From Lotus japonicus (taxonomy: Eukaryota > Streptophyta > Magnoliopsida > Fabales > Fabaceae), in the NCBI RefSeq assembly GCF_012489685.1, contig NC_080041.1, forward strand, positions 20,771,802 to 20,835,801: 64,000 nucleotides of DNA. Reading direction: 5' to 3'. The position numbers and the translations under genes are program-made. The number at the start of each line of letters is the position of its first letter. The stretch's first letter is position 1. Shown here one piece after another: positions 1 through 20,480 of this stretch. The notes beneath the pieces were generated by a model, which worked only from the letters and a program-made list of their open reading frames with translations, was not told the origin of the DNA and searched no databases.

Positions 1-796
1 CAAGACCATCTTCCTTCTCTAAGATTTATCTTTGAAACCAAGTTTAGGCATGCCTTAGCCTAATAAAATTTCAATAGAGAATGACATTTGCAGCATAAAG
101 GAACTTAGAAATCCTTTTTAAGTCAAAGAGTGCATTTTTTTAACTTTAGGTTCACATTATTGTGTGCGAGTATATATATGCATTCTACACAAGTTTAGAG
201 CTGCTTAGTTTTTCTCTCCCCATGATGTCGAGAAATAACGATAAATAAGATACATGCAATATCTTCTAGCAATAGCTCAAATTCATAGCATAATCTCAGC
301 TTTCTTTTAATCTCATCTAAGTGTTGTTTACTAGATAACGTAGAACACATAGCTCACATAAAAAGTTCTTAAATGAAAGATATTAGGTTCGTGACAACAA
401 ACCAATGGCGATGGAGAGAATGACTCATTGGCTTGATGCATATAGATGTTGCTACTAGCAACATCCATGTCTAAAAAAGAAATAAGGACATTTGTTCTCT
501 TAATAATTGTCTAGCTATAAATAAGAAACATTTAGCAAAATATCTTTGCCTGATCATTCTTAATATGAGCATGTGCATCTTGATATTCAAAATCATGTCA
601 CATACCAACTTGATCAACAGGCGAGGAGACCCTCAAATGGGACAACTACGCGAGTCAAACTTTGTGCTCTAGCATAGAAGATGAGAGTGGATGCCTTCTG
701 GCCTTCTAGATGTCTTTCTTAGAATCTCTAAAAGTTAAATCTCATTTTCCTAGATCTTTTTTTTTCAAAAATTTTAATTTGAAATAAAACACTCTA
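1..796. other. Intergenic, no gene recognised
   Basis: AT-rich non-coding DNA with no long open frame on either strand and no recognisable RNA gene. It ends at the 9-bp target duplication of the MULE that follows. Confidence 0.5.
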
Positions 797-1121
797 AAAC
801 TAAAAGGCAAAAACTATTTGGACCATCCCCCTTTACTATCCACACCATCCCCTTATTTTTAATCCCAAACATACCCCTAACATAAAAACAAAAAATACTA
901 AAAAAAGAACTACTCTCCAAACCCCATCCCTTCTTCCTCTTCCACACTCACCTTACCGATCCCTACTTCATCATCTTTCTAAATCAACACATCACACGGA
1001 TTTGAAGCTCCAAATCAGTGTAAACGTCAGTGGGTGTTTTCAAGAGAAGTGTAGAAGCTAAAAAAAGGTGTGATGTCGAAAATTTTCCCATTTTTCGTTA
1101 AAAGTTGGGTATTGGTTTGTG

Positions 1122-1325
1122 CCGCAATTTAAATTGCGGAAGGTTGGTCGTTACCGCAATTTAAATTACAGTTTTGGTTATAAAATGTGTTTGTTACGTC
1201 CGCAATTTAAAGTGTGGGGTACATACTTGGCCTACCGCAATTTAAATTGCAATATGAATCGCAATTTAAATTGCGGACTCGACCGCAATTTAAATAGCGG
1301 ATTCGACCACAATTTAAATAGCGTT
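1122..1325. repeat. Array of about seven 18-bp palindromes in the MULE
   Basis: The palindrome CCGCAATTTAAATTGCGG and close variants recur about seven times (starts near 1122, 1153, 1200, 1236, 1259, 1283 and 1307) with irregular spacing. It lies between the left terminal repeat and the transposase start. An open frame across it only encodes the repeat and is not taken as a gene. Similar subterminal palindromes could bind transposase or form hairpins; that is inference. Confidence 0.8.
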
Positions 1326-1381
1326 TTCTGTGACAGTAACTTAGTTTTGCGTGGTTAGTGAATTTTGTTGTCTATAGCATA

Positions 1382-2300
1382 ATGGTGACTGGAAAATCTG
1401 AGGAAGTTGACAAGCCATCCTTAGATAATGATGATGATGGTAAAATTGTTGTTTATGTGGATCTCACAAAGGCTTTTACTACTGATAAAGTAAGTATTAA
1501 ATTGGTATTTTAAGGACATGATTACGTTTACTTGATGAGATAATGATTTGTAATCTTGTATCTGCAGGCTTTTGCATCCCACGCTGATCTTATTGATTGG
1601 GCTCGTCATGTAGGTAGAGAGAATGACTATGTTGTTATTGTGACTAGGTCCAACTACAGATCTGAAAAGAGGAAGCCTATGATAACATTGAGATGTGAGC
1701 ATGGTGGGAAGTATAGACAAGTGGTGCAAATGTTGAAGCGCAGACAAACTGGAACATAAACGTGTGATTGCCCTTTCAAGCTAAGAGCAAGGCTTAGCGA
1801 GATTGATGGGCGATGGAAGTTGAATGTTCCTTTTGGGATGCCCAACCATGATACTGCTGAAATTTTACAGGGTCACTCTTTTGTTGGTCGTCTAAATCCT
1901 GATGAAAAGGCCTTAGTGGGAAGTATGATTGAGAAAAGAGTTAAGCCCAACGACATATTGATTGCAATAAGGGAGAAAAACTCTAACAACCTGACTAGAA
2001 TCAAACAAATATATAATGAGAAGCAATCATACAATCGGATTAAGAGGGGACCTTTCACGAAGATTCAACACTTGATAAAGTTGTTGGAAGGTGAGAAATA
2101 TGCACACCGGTCTAGGGTTGAGGGTGCTTTTGATGTGATTAAATCTCTCTTCTGGGCTCACCCTAATTGTATTCATCTTTTTAATGAATTTCCTACAGTG
2201 GTGCTTATGGATGGTACATACAAAACCAACAGGTATAGGATTCCTTTACTTGAAATGGTTGAGGTGACATCAACTAATTTGACATACTCTATTGCCAAAT
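1382..2300 (+). pseudogene. MULE (MURA/FAR1-type) transposase fragment
   Basis: The start is ATG at 1382. A first exon to about 1489 is followed by a donor GTAAGT and an acceptor CAG at 1565-1567. The second exon encodes a FAR1/MURA-like amino-terminal region (RCEHGGKYRQVV), then KLNVPFGMPNHDTAEILQG and the start of the transposase domain (VVLMDGTYKTNRYRIPLLEM). A single in-frame TAA at 1757-1759 breaks the reading frame; the same frame resumes directly after it. Family similarity ends near 2300, so most of the catalytic domain and the SWIM zinc finger are missing. It cannot make an active transposase. Confidence 0.85.
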
Positions 2301-2720
2301 GCTTCCTCCTTTCTTGTTCGGTGCCTTCTTGTTCCTTTGCTTCTTCTTCCTTCTTCCTTCTCTTTAATGCACTTTCTTCCCTCTTTCTTTCATCTCCTTC
2401 TATCTGCTAGAATTTTTTTTTTTTTTTTTGATTTGGGAGAGTTGAGAGAAAGAGAGTGAAACCGTAAGAATGAGAGAGGGAGATGGTGGGGGAAGGGAGG
2501 GGGAGTAGTTTTTTTTTTTGTAAACTGAGTTAGTTTTTTTTTTTAAAATTTGGGGTATAAATGTATTTTCGCACATAAGGGGATGATGTGAATAGTAAAT
2601 GAGGATGGTCCAAATAGTCTCAGCGAAACTAAAATTACCCGTTATGTTATTTTTCTTCATAAAAATCTTGTCCAATTCAAGCACCCTAGGAAGAAATCTT
2701 CAAACAAGAGATGTGGGGAT

Positions 2721-2801
2721 TGGGCCCAAAACAAAAGCCCGTCTCTTTAGCCCTAAACTGCTGCTGCGGCCTCTATATAATGTTCTGCATTGCTAGGGTT
2801 T
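2721..2801 (+). promoter_or_regulatory. RPL10 promoter: site II, TATA box, telo-box
   Basis: Three motifs are typical of plant translation-machinery genes. TGGGCCCA at 2721-2728 is a palindromic site II element (TCP binding). TATATAA is at 2774-2780. TAGGGTTT at 2794-2801 is a telo-box, close to the expected transcription start. The ATG is at 2865. The motifs are read directly; their activity here is inferred from other ribosomal protein promoters. Confidence 0.7.
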
Positions 2802-2864
2802 CGTTCTTCTTCCATCCACAGATTCAATCCCCAACGCGCAGCTGAGAGAGACCGCGCCGCTGCC

Positions 2865-4743
<1,879 letters not shown>

Positions 4744-5109
4744 ACCTGCCTGTTTTGAAGTATCATAGTTTCGTAAGAATGAATTTGGATGTTGTTTTGT
4801 CCGAACATATTAAACTTAATGGAGTCTACTTTTTGGTTTTGCGAACCACCCTGGATATCTAGTGTTATATTTTGTTAAGGACCTAATTTCCGTTTCTCCT
4901 CTTTAGCATTTGATATTCTATTGCTGTTCAGCTAATATTCGGTCACAGTTTTCTACTGCTTTTGCTATCTTGCATTCTTGCTAGATAAAGTGGTATGCAT
5001 TTACAGATCATTGATTAGGTTTTGTCTGCTCACTATATGGTGAACTCGTTTGAATGTAGTTTACTCGATGTCTCTGCTATTGCCTCAACAGTAATCAATA
5101 AAAGTAGAA

Positions 5110-6409
5110 TTTTAATTAGTCACTTTGCCAATTAGAACCACAACAGCATCGGATATAGTTTGAACATAACTTTAATCTCATGCAAATTCAGAAGATATTT
5201 AGACAAACATGTGAAAAAAAAAGTTGCTTTTGGCTACCATAATTTTAGTTTCACTGTGATTTTCTTTTTTACCATATATCTCGACTGTACTCATGTACAC
5301 AATCTCCTTTTTAAGTATGGTTGTTTGTTGATTGGTTTGGTTGAGTTTGGGAACTTCGGATACACAATCTTTTTTAAGTACTGATTTGGTTGAGTTTGGG
5401 AACTTTGGAAACTTTTTTGTCCGGTTACGAAATTGAAGTCAAATAACATCTTAGCCAACTCAAAGAACTTGCACATAAGCATGTGTCATAAGGGAAGCTT
5501 GAATGACTTATGAATGAATATCCTGTCTTGGCTTGTCTAGTGTTTGAGCGGGCGCATGACCAATGAGAGTCAACCTTGCCCTCGGAAGCCCTTCTATAAA
5601 GGCTTCCTTTGGACTTGAGCGTCTGAGTATCTTTTGCTAGTACCCTTGCCATGGTCCAATAGCTTCATCGTGCACCTAAGACCGTTGTGCTCCACTCTAG
5701 AGACCAAGGAGAACCTCCAAGTCTTAGGTTGTGCTCCACTGCAGAGATCGAGTCTAGATCTGATTCTTTGATAGCTGTAGGTATGGGCATAAGGGTTCTG
5801 GTGAATCTTGAAACCGTTGTGAGATAGCTTTGTAGTACTTCATGGCCTTGTCCTTGTTCCAAAGGATTAAGGATAAAAAGGCATGGTGATAACAGATGAA
5901 TGGCATTTGATGCCAGACCGTGATGATTTTTCTGGTAACCATCAAACTCCATGAAATGTTTTCCCCCCCTTAATATCAATATTTTCCACCAACCATCGAC
6001 TATATAAGTTCTGGAGGAATAAATTTCTATTTACAATGAAAATGGACAATAGTGTTGTTTAGCCATCTAAAAGGGTCTGAGAAAGATGGTTTCAACTCCA
6101 GTAAACAAACGGTAGTTTTGAGCTTGTTTACATTAAACAAATGCAATAAGATACCAGATTTCTTACACCACCAACGGAATACTCTAGTGTGGAAAGAGCA
6201 CCAAGTGGCACTCATGGCTTAAAAGCCAAACCATAAACTTCAAAATCAAATTGAATGTTATATTACAGTTTCTAATTCACTTTAAACAAACAACTGAATC
6301 AGATCCATTAACTGAGTCTTTGCCCGGCCAAATCAAAAGACATTCTATTTTGGTTGAAACATTGATGATATAAGTGAATACTATCATCACCCCAATGACC
6401 AGAATCTAA
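5110..6409. other. Intergenic between RPL10 and CRK1
   Basis: No convincing gene. A phrase GGTTGAGTTTGGGAACTT is repeated in tandem at about 5338-5357 and 5386-5405. The stretch 5430-5960 is less AT-rich and holds short open frames without family features, possibly an old LTR or unclassified repeat. From about 6030 on it resembles the 3' flank of the other CRK genes (a shared GTCTGAGAAAG...GTAAACAA block), so this part belongs to the tandem duplication unit. Confidence 0.45.
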
Positions 6410-9742
<3,333 letters not shown>

Positions 9743-9853
9743 TGTGAATGTAATTGTCCTCTCAACAAACGAAGGATTGAATATGAATGAAGAGATTCTA
9801 TGTATTGCTAAATGGGGGTGTTGTCCACTTGAATGATGACCAAGACTAGTTGA

Positions 9854-9859
9854 AGTCAA
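9854..9859 (-). promoter_or_regulatory. W-box upstream of CRK1
   Basis: TTGACT on the minus strand, about 112 bp upstream of the ATG, inside the block GAAGTCAACTT that is kept in front of all four CRK genes. TTGAC(C/T) is the WRKY-factor binding core. WRKY control of CRK genes is known in other plants; here it is inferred. Confidence 0.5.
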
Positions 9860-9899
9860 CTTATTACCTTTTCCTTCATGTAGTTTTGATTACCATTTT

Positions 9900-10572
9900 T
9901 AGGGCCGCCCATGGGTTGTAACTCTATAACATGTAGGCCAATAATGTTACTTATAAAAGATGCATATTTTCGTAAAAGGTATTCTGTAAACATTTATGAG
10001 ATTAATTCTCTCAAAACTTTACGATTATATCAATTGAGTATGTCTCTCTTAACAATTTTTTCTCCATACATATGGTTCAAAGATCAAACCCTCGACTGGA
10101 TACTTAGAGCTCCAATTAACCATGCTTTACTTGACTTTATTAATAAAAACTACATATATAATTTCTAATCCACTTATCTTAAACACAATATTGAATTATT
10201 TAGGATGTGGCTATTTGATTTCACATATACCAAGTTATTTCACTCACTAAAATATTAGGTAGATAGGACGGTGGAGAAAAGAATAGGGAAAAAAATGATA
10301 GATTACATGTAAACATATATTATATGATTTGATAGCGAAGGAGTTAGAGAATGAGAGAAAATTAGTGTATATAATATTGGTGCAATTACAGCCGCCACCA
10401 AAACCCTTCTCTTTCCCTCTAGATTGAGAACCACACCCGTCACCATGCTTACTTGCTTAGAAGCATCCAAACCAATGTACTCGTTCAGCCAGCTTTCTTG
10501 ACTAGCATCTAACTACTTTGTGTCTTTCTTTCATAACACCTTTCCTAGCATGCCGCTTTCCTGTTTAGCCAA
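9900..10572. other. CRK1 upstream region
   Basis: No gene. This DNA is shared, with divergence, with the regions upstream of CRK2 (20520-21240), CRK3 (33540-33800 and 35430-35830) and partly CRK4, so it is part of the duplicated unit. It ends where the next transposon has inserted. Confidence 0.6.
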
Positions 10573-10581
10573 TTATTTGTA

Positions 10582-11518
10582 GGGATTTGTTATTCGGATC
10601 CCATCACATCTATTCGAGCTCCCTATTAAAGTGCAAAAATATTTAAATGCGTTTAATTAAAAAATATAAAGAATTGCCACCCCCATTTTCTCTCCTCTCT
10701 CCTTTCCTCTTTCTTCCTTCACCACCACCACCACTACCACTACCACCACCACCACCGCCCACCACGACCACCACAACCTCCATCTTCTCCTCTCTCATCT
10801 TTCGTCGCTGTTCTTTTTCAGTTTTTTTCAACAACTAAATGCACTTTTCAAGTGCGTTATGGTCGCACTTTACAAGCGCGTTTTGGTCGCACTTTTAAAA
10901 TGTGTTTTGCTGCAAATTTCAACAAAACTGATTTCAGATGATTTTTAAAAATTATGGAGACCACCACAATAAATCAAGATAGAATATTTGGAGATTTATG
11001 GTGGAATAATTTTTTTTCAAAATTCAAAATAAAATACTAGATGAAGGTGCTAAGGTAGAAAGACTTGATTTTTTTCTTCAACTTTGTAGTTGGTCAACTT
11101 CGCATCCGAGACAAAAATTATCAAATTTTCCAAACTGCAACGCTCCTGATTGTGAAGCGACTCATAGAAGGTGTAGGAATTTGGAAATTCTGATTGCATA
11201 TTTGAGCTCAGAATGGTCCTATTACCTTAATCAAATAGTGACAGTCCCAAATTCCTTCTAGAAGTTAAACAACAAAAAAAAATGTGTGTTCCGCGCGGAC
11301 TTTGAAAGTGCGTTATGGTTGCAATTTACAAGTGCGTCATGGACGCACTTTCAAAGTGCGACCATGACGCACTTTCAAAGTGCGACCATGACCACTTTGA
11401 ACGTGCGACCATGACGCACTTTAAAAGTGCGAGCGAAATTATTTTATAAGGGATCTTTTCGGATTTTACGAATTTAACATGGTACGAATAGTTGTGGGGG
11501 GTCCGAATAATAACTCCC
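10582..11518. mobile_element. Non-autonomous MULE-type element, 0.94 kb
   Basis: The terminal inverted repeats begin GGGATTTGTTATTCGGA on the left and, read inward from 11518, GGGAGTTATTATTCGGA. They are flanked by a 9-bp direct repeat with one mismatch (TTATTTGTA at 10573-10581, TTATTTATA at 11519-11527). The paralogous sites upstream of CRK2 (21231-21270) and CRK3 (35810-35850) run straight through without the element, confirming it as an insertion. There is no transposase. The interior has an (ACC)n run (10722-10760) and two clusters of palindromes. Confidence 0.8.
11310..11440. repeat. Clustered CGCACTTT/AAAGTGCG palindromes
   Basis: The unit CGCACTTTCAAAGTGCG with the linker ACCATGA is repeated about four times with small changes. 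A related cluster lies near the other end of the same element at 10841-10915 (GTGCGTTATGGTCGCACTTT). The layout resembles the palindrome array of the MULE at 1122-1325, although the sequence is different. Confidence 0.75.
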
Positions 11519-11527
11519 TTATTTATA

Positions 11528-12124
11528 TCGGAAGGGTTTGCTTTCTCTTATTCAAGGGATCTAAGTATAATGTTTGGTTGTCACTCGAAATATTCTTACA
11601 TCAAATGAGACATATACAGAAAGATAAGAGAGATGTAATATGAGTGAGTTTTACTGCATATGTGCTTCCCATGTCTTGTCTTGTGCAATGCCAAAAAAAC
11701 TAGTAATAATAAGTTTTGGCATCTAAAAATAAGAAAAATTCAGCTAATAACGTCTGTTGTTGATTAGTTGGTTTCGACTGTTTGAATATGGCTGCTGGAC
11801 TAATTGTTAGCTGATGGATCGACTAATAGTTAGCCGTCAGCCGATCTGGATCGACTGTCAGTCAACCATTAGTTGATGGATTAACTGTCTGTTCTATCCA
11901 AGAACATTGAGATGAGGTATAGTACCTAGAGTGTAAGGAACGTGATGTGAGATTCCTAAAGAGAATGAGAGCGTAACCGCTTTAGAGAGAGAAAGTAACC
12001 GAATTTTAATATTGTTATTTCTCAAATGAGCTAAAAGTCCTTTACAATTGGTATTCATCCCCTATTTATAGATGTAGAGTTGGGCTTGGCGCCTCTAACC
12101 CTTCCTATTGGGCCTCGGGGAAGG
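11528..12124. repeat. Unclassified repeat, left half, split by a solo LTR
   Basis: The first part (to about 11640) is CRK1 upstream DNA shared with other copies. From about 11750 there is repetitive sequence with the phrase GATCGACTGTCAGTC, which recurs in direct orientation at 14828-14842 on the other side of the solo LTR. The two halves were contiguous before that insertion. No coding domain is visible. Confidence 0.45.
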
Positions 12125-12129
12125 AGGCC

Positions 12130-14731
12130 TGTAAGACCCTAGACTTACCTATGTAATGCTTAAGTGATAGATTGAATAAAATGAGACTTTTGGCTAAGTT
12201 TGAGTTTTGACAGATTACGCCTGTCAACTTGTGTGAATTTTTAGAGGGTCTTAACGACCTCATTTGGGAAATCTTCCTTCATGAGAGTTGTAGCCCTTTA
12301 AGTGTAGAAAATGCTCGAAGTGGAATAAGGTCATTCCGACCTCTGTAGCTCGAGATATTCGAATTTTACCGACCAGGGTTCTGGCTGTAAAGTGCCAGCG
12401 AATTCATTAATGTGTTTTTACTTTTATTCCGAATTTTGGTAGGTTTTTAATTAAATAAGACCTGGTTAGGGTTTTTAAATAATTGGGTCAAAGGTGATGA
12501 GATTTGGGCTTGAAAAGGGAAAACCAAACCCTAGCCCACTTGTGGTTTGCATGGGATTAAGGGGAAAACCCTATTTTCTTTCCCTCATTCAGAACAGAAA
12601 CTGCACCCCATCTCTTCACGTGAAAAACCAGAGAGAGAATAGTGAGAAAACTCGAGAGAGCAAGGGGGGAGGTCGCCGCTCAAGCCGCCACCACCGCCGG
12701 GACGCCGTCGTACACGCGAGAGAGAGATTTGCGAGAGGGAGAGAGAAATCGCCAGGGAGAAGGAAGGTGAAGGGGACTTGGACAGCAAGAGATTGTTCTT
12801 CCAAACTTCATTCTCTTCTCTTTTCAGATCAAGAATCAAGGTAAGGGCTGGTCCTAGGACTTGGGTAGTTTGTTAGGGACTTGTTGCTATGTTTGGTTGT
12901 GAAGAATCTTGATTGTTGAGGGTTTGCATGAGGGTTTGGGTTGAAGGTTTGCTTGCTGTACTATTATGATATGAGACCTATGTGATTTGATTTTTATTGC
13001 TGGAACATAGCTTAAAGCCTTGGGCTGAATTGGTTTATAGCTTAAACTAGAGGTGGGAGTTTCGCTGCGAGTTTCCTGTACTGGACAGCGGACTTCAGTG
13101 CCCCTTTTTACCCGTTTATGGTCGTCAAATGAAAAAGTGATTAAAATGAAAGTTGTAGATTTTCGAAATATCTTTTAATACATATAAAAATCATAATTGT
13201 TGGTTTAGTAATGTGATCTGGGGGTCGTTTTTAGTAACTGTTACACCTGCTGTCTTTCCTGTTCCGGACAGTAAGCTTTAAGGCTTAATATCACCTAATT
13301 ATGGGACTTAAATGAACGAGTTTTTAACTAGAGAGTTGTAGATATTTGAAATATCTTTCCAAAAAGGTATCATACGTGATTTTTGGTTGAAAGATACATT
13401 ATGTGGCTTTGTTTTTGTGAAAGTTGTTTCTGCTGCCAATATGTTGAGTTGCGAAAATGTTTGCGAAATGTTTGCTTAGGAGATGCTGTGAGTTATATGT
13501 TGTTAAGCTTGATTTGATGACCCTTGGTACTTGCCTTGTGGTGCTGTTGTGACATAATATGCATGTTTTTATGTATATGGCTATTCTTAAATGATTTCAC
13601 ACTGTTTAATTGGTTATTTGTACAAAAGGGTCGCTCACCTAGCCGTAATTCCCTTTTGTGCACTGTGAATGTTGTGTTGCTATCTTTAGTGTTGTGAAGA
13701 GAATAAAAGACTCTTGGAAGACTTGACTTAGAGCCTCAATATAAGAGAAAGAGAAATAACTCGCTTGCAAGTAAAAAGTGAAAATGTGATTAGTGGAACA
13801 TAGGTCGGTGTAGACTATGGTCCATGAGAACGATGGGCTTGCACGCGAGGGAGAATTTTGTGGATCATTGCGGCTCCACGTGTTTTGGTTGACTGCGGTC
13901 ACCATGAGATTTTGTGAAGTATTGCAGCTTCACGTGATTTGTACATCTGCGGATGTATGTGATTGGCCAAGGAAGGTTTGGTGGGTTGTGTGATGTGAGA
14001 TTTCGTTAGTAACTGACTAACTGACTTTATTCCCATAAAAGACATATAACGTACTTATATTGTGTACTGTCGATTTTGTTATTATTATTTCTATCGACTT
14101 GACCCTTGCGCTACTTGTTTATTTGTTATATGTGGGGGGTAGATGGTGTTGGCTACGATCATGGTGACTTCCTGGAAGTTGAGCCACGATGATGAGGAGT
14201 CCGAACTAGAGCCAGAGGAAGAGCTTCCCAAGGTGACAGACGATCCTTGGAATGAGATTAACCCATCTGACGATGAGTTGTGGTCCCGAAGCTTCACTGC
14301 AAGGACCAAGCGGCAGTTCCAGAATGGTCAAAGGGGCATCTATGTGGACTTGAAGACTTCATGGAGGACATGCTCTGGAATGACTAGGGTTGGGTTGAGT
14401 GACTTGTACTTCTTCTTCTGGGTTGAGAGTATCAGGTGGGCGTTGAACTATTTAGTTTACCTTTCAGTTGGATATTTTCCTTCCACTTAATATAATTTAT
14501 AACGAGGTTTCTTTTGGGATAAATATTTTATACATTTCCGTTGTTTAATGAATTTGAGTTCGCATTGGTTTTTTTTGTATTCCGCAAGTTAAGTTGGTAT
14601 AGTTTTTAAGAGTTTCGCAATATTAGAACTTTTGTCATTAATTCAAGATTAATAATTGAATCAACAGAAATTCTTTACGAAAAATGGATTAATTGGTTAC
14701 TGTGTGACACTCGAGAAATCGGGGCGTTACA
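12130..14731. mobile_element. Solo LTR, 2.6 kb, long-LTR (Ty3-like) family
   Basis: It starts TGTAAGACCC and ends GGGGCGTTACA, the near-complementary long-LTR termini common in plant Ty3/gypsy elements. It is flanked by an exact 5-bp target duplication AGGCC (12125-12129 and 14732-14736). There is no internal gag-pol and no second LTR, so it is a recombination remnant. An open frame at 14143-14490 is acidic and has no recognisable domain; I do not call it a gene. Ends and length resemble the solo LTR at 49860-53809, suggesting related families. Confidence 0.85.
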
Positions 14732-14736
14732 AGGCC

Positions 14737-15830
14737 CAAATCCTTGGTCCGCTCATCGCCCTAAGCTGGCGCTCCTGGGCGAGGGACCCTGGGGTCTCGC
14801 CCAGTCCAGTCATTAGCCGATCTAGATCGACTGTCAGTCAGTTGTTAGTCTATCCTGGTCGACTATATGTCAGTCGTTAATCGATTTGAGCCTTGAAATA
14901 GTGCAAGGTTATTAGCCTTAATTTGTTATTTAAGTAAAATTCCTAGATAAAACACGTGCTTAAAGAGATAATGACAAATCTGTACTTTTAACGAAGGAAT
15001 ATTCTGCATGGATTTTGGGAGTTTTGCTTTAATTAATTAATCTTTAACTAAGTGATATTTTCGTCTAATACATGAAGATAAAGTCAGGTTGGATCCACTT
15101 GCCACAAATATATGAACTTCATGTCAAATGAAGGTAGTGGAGCCAGCTGATAAACATGGGAATGGAAACACTAGCTAATATGATAGATTTTGAAGGTAGT
15201 GGGCAGATGTCATGATCCTAAGTTGTTGTATGCGTACGTGGTTAGTGCTTAGATAACGTGGTAGACTTCATGGAATGTAAATAACTATCGTAATTTGGTG
15301 TGATTTGCCTTCATAACTAGTCGTTTGAAGCTCATTTGTAAAAACAACACAATCAATCAATTAAACTACAAATTTCTCGCATTTATATTTGTCTTTTACT
15401 TTCATGCCTTTGATTTTCAGCCTTTAAGTTTCTTTAAAGCCTGTTAGTTGTTTATCATTTCAGCCATTTATTTATACAACTTTCTGTCATTCATTTTCAC
15501 TCGTTTAAGCTTTTATCTACCCATTTTCATTTTACCTTAGTTTGGTAATTTTTGTCACTAATACAAACTTCTCAATAACGACCACTAAGAGCATTTTGGA
15601 GTGTCTTAGAAACATAGTTCATTCCTCAAATAATTGCTTGATTAAAAAATTATTGTGTTGGTTTCTCACGGTCGACCCACACGACTATACAATCCCTATT
15701 TATTTGTAAACCAACAATGGGCACTTCCTACGGGAAAAAATTAACACGAAAAATTACTCCACATGGGCATAAGTTCTTTGGGAGTTATTTTTATTTCGAG
15801 AAAAGAGTATATTTATTGATCGTAAGTAAT
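14737..15830. other. Right half of the split repeat, then intergenic DNA
   Basis: To about 14890 it continues the GATCGACTGTCAGTC repeat. From there to 15830 there is AT-rich non-coding DNA without a supported feature. Confidence 0.4.
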
Positions 15831-15835
15831 TGAGT

Positions 15836-16040
15836 ACTAACCGTTGCAATAGGTGGCAATAGGTGACATCTATTGCCACGGTTACCTTTTACAACCCGTG
15901 GTAACAAGAGAATCGATCAATTGCCACGGTTCAGCCTTGAACCGTGACAATTGAGCAATTGCCACACCCCCTATCGCCATGGTTAAACCATGACGAATGG
16001 GCGGGTTTAACCGTGGCAATAGGTCTTTTCTATAGTAGTG
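15836..16040. mobile_element. CACTA-like MITE, about 205 bp
   Basis: The right end, read on the minus strand, starts CACTACTATAGAAAAGACC. The left end starts ACTAACCGTTGCAATAGG and seems to have lost its first C. AGT flanks both sides (15833-15835 and 16041-16043), fitting a 3-bp target duplication. The interior repeats TTGCCACGGTT in both orientations, as in CACTA subterminal repeats. The left boundary is less certain than the right. Confidence 0.55.
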
Positions 16041-16301
16041 AGTTCATGCAGTAGTTTCACATTTCGTTCCATAAATAAGTGGTTGGAGCTTCAAATTTTA
16101 AATTTTGTGAATAAAAAAACTCGTTGTTCAGTCTCTACTGCTTAGAGCGCTGACCGTGAGATGAGAAATTAATCCCATAACTATCGGATATGGAAATACT
16201 TGATTCAAGAAAAAAAAATTCATTATTAATGATCATGAAAACCACCTTCATACAATCAATCAATAAAATTTTAGTGATGTGAAAGAAGTAATTTTAGTCT
16301 C

Positions 16302-16420
16302 TTTTTTTTGTTACATCGGAAAGATAAATTACACCCGTTAGGCGTCAGAGGTCGATCCCTGGACCTCCCCCTACCCAACCCATATGTCCCTCTGCTCCTA
16401 CCACTTGAGCTATCATATCT
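16302..16420 (-). mobile_element. tRNA-derived SINE
   Basis: On the minus strand the order is a polymerase III box A (TAGCTCAAGTGGTAGGAGC near 16394-16412), a box B-like GGATCGACCTC (near 16349-16359), then a 3' tail ending in an A run (complement of the T run at 16302-16309). This spacing is that of tRNA-derived SINEs. I could not define target duplications, so both ends are approximate. Confidence 0.6.
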
Positions 16421-16429
16421 AATAGATGC

Positions 16430-17226
16430 ATTGTTTTTTTTTTGTTTTTTAAAACTTAATAGAAGCATTGTTTATCAATTAAGTTTTTTAATTAAAAAAA
16501 ATTTCCCAATTAAATTTTATAATTCACTAAAAAAAATTGTCCATTTACTTTTTCACAACTGTTTTCAACCTCCGCATATGTATTTGGGGAAGTTCTGAAA
16601 ATTACGTTCGCCTCAACACTCTATAGAATTTTTTAACAACCTCTTGTACCTTGTAATATAGCATAGGGTTTTGCTTTGCGGAGAAAAGCGAGAGAAAAGG
16701 CTCACTAACCGCCACAAAATAAGAAATAAACTGCTGCAAGAACAAACCACTTTAAAAAAAGGCAGCCAATAAGTTTTAGTCTTCTACGGTTCTACCTATT
16801 TATAACTAACGAGTAAAAATCTGAATAAATTGGGTATTTAAACTTACAGATTTCAATTAATATATAAAATGTATTTTTAAATGAGTAAATTGATAAAAGA
16901 TCCATATATAAGTGACTAAAATCAGGTTTTAGGCAATGGTACACATCTACTTTCTCACTTAAAACAATGGTGTTAGTTTAGTTAAAAAGGTCTGAGAAAG
17001 TTGGATTCCCCTCAGGTAAACAAGTTGCTAAACGAGCAACACAAAATCAGAATTCTAACATCAATACAGAAATACATTGCAAACTTGTAAAACCATACAC
17101 TACAAAACCAATTGAATGTTATATTACAGTTTCTTTACACGAGCAAATCCCAAGGACATTCTATTTTGGTTGAAACATTGATGATATAAGTAAATACTAT
17201 CATCAAACCCAATGACCAGAATCCAA
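16430..17226. other. Intergenic, CRK2 downstream region
   Basis: AT-rich to about 16960. From there it matches the CRK3 and CRK4 3' flanks (AACAATGGTGTTAGTTTAGT and following, as at 29405 and, with small changes, 37470), marking the start of the duplicated unit. No gene seen. Confidence 0.5.
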
Positions 17227-20361
<3,135 letters not shown>

Positions 20362-20480
20362 TGTGAATGTGATTGTCCTCTCAACAATCAGAATAAGAAA
20401 TGAAGGAATGAATTGAATGAAGAGATTCTATTGCTAAATGGGGGGTGTTGTCCACTTGAATGATGACCAAGATTAGTTGA

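Larger units (their letters stand above)
806..2625 (+). mobile_element. Mutator-like element (MULE), 1.82 kb, decayed
   Basis: The ends are inverted repeats: from 806 rightward and from 2625 leftward both strands read a shared core ACTATTTGGACCATCC, followed by a further roughly 30 bp of good match (CATCCCCTTAT). The element is flanked by an exact 9-bp direct repeat AAACTAAAA at 797-805 and 2626-2634, the target duplication length expected for Mutator-like elements. Inside are a palindrome array (1122-1325), a broken transposase gene and poly-T/purine-rich sequence (2410-2560). The transposase is cut short, so this is a deletion derivative. Confidence 0.9.

Noticed and set aside
1119..1358. 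79-aa open frame with repeated NLN peptides
   Set aside because: It only translates the palindrome array of the MULE; no family and no gene context.
5665..5979. 104-aa minus-strand open frame upstream of CRK1 3' end
   Set aside because: No recognisable domain or splice pattern; more likely repeat-derived.
9743..9859. Upstream in-frame ATG as start of CRK1
   Set aside because: It would place 39 residues before a clean signal peptide; the other three copies start at the equivalent of 9742.
10643..10838. Gly- or Pro-rich open frames
   Set aside because: They arise from an (ACC)n microsatellite inside a non-autonomous MULE.
14143..14490. 115-aa acidic open frame
   Set aside because: Lies inside the solo LTR; no domain, no splice or start context.
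15556..15600. Alternative left end (CACTAATAC or CACTAAGAG) for the CACTA-like element
   Set aside because: Flanking triplets do not match the right-hand AGT, and the subterminal repeat is missing there.
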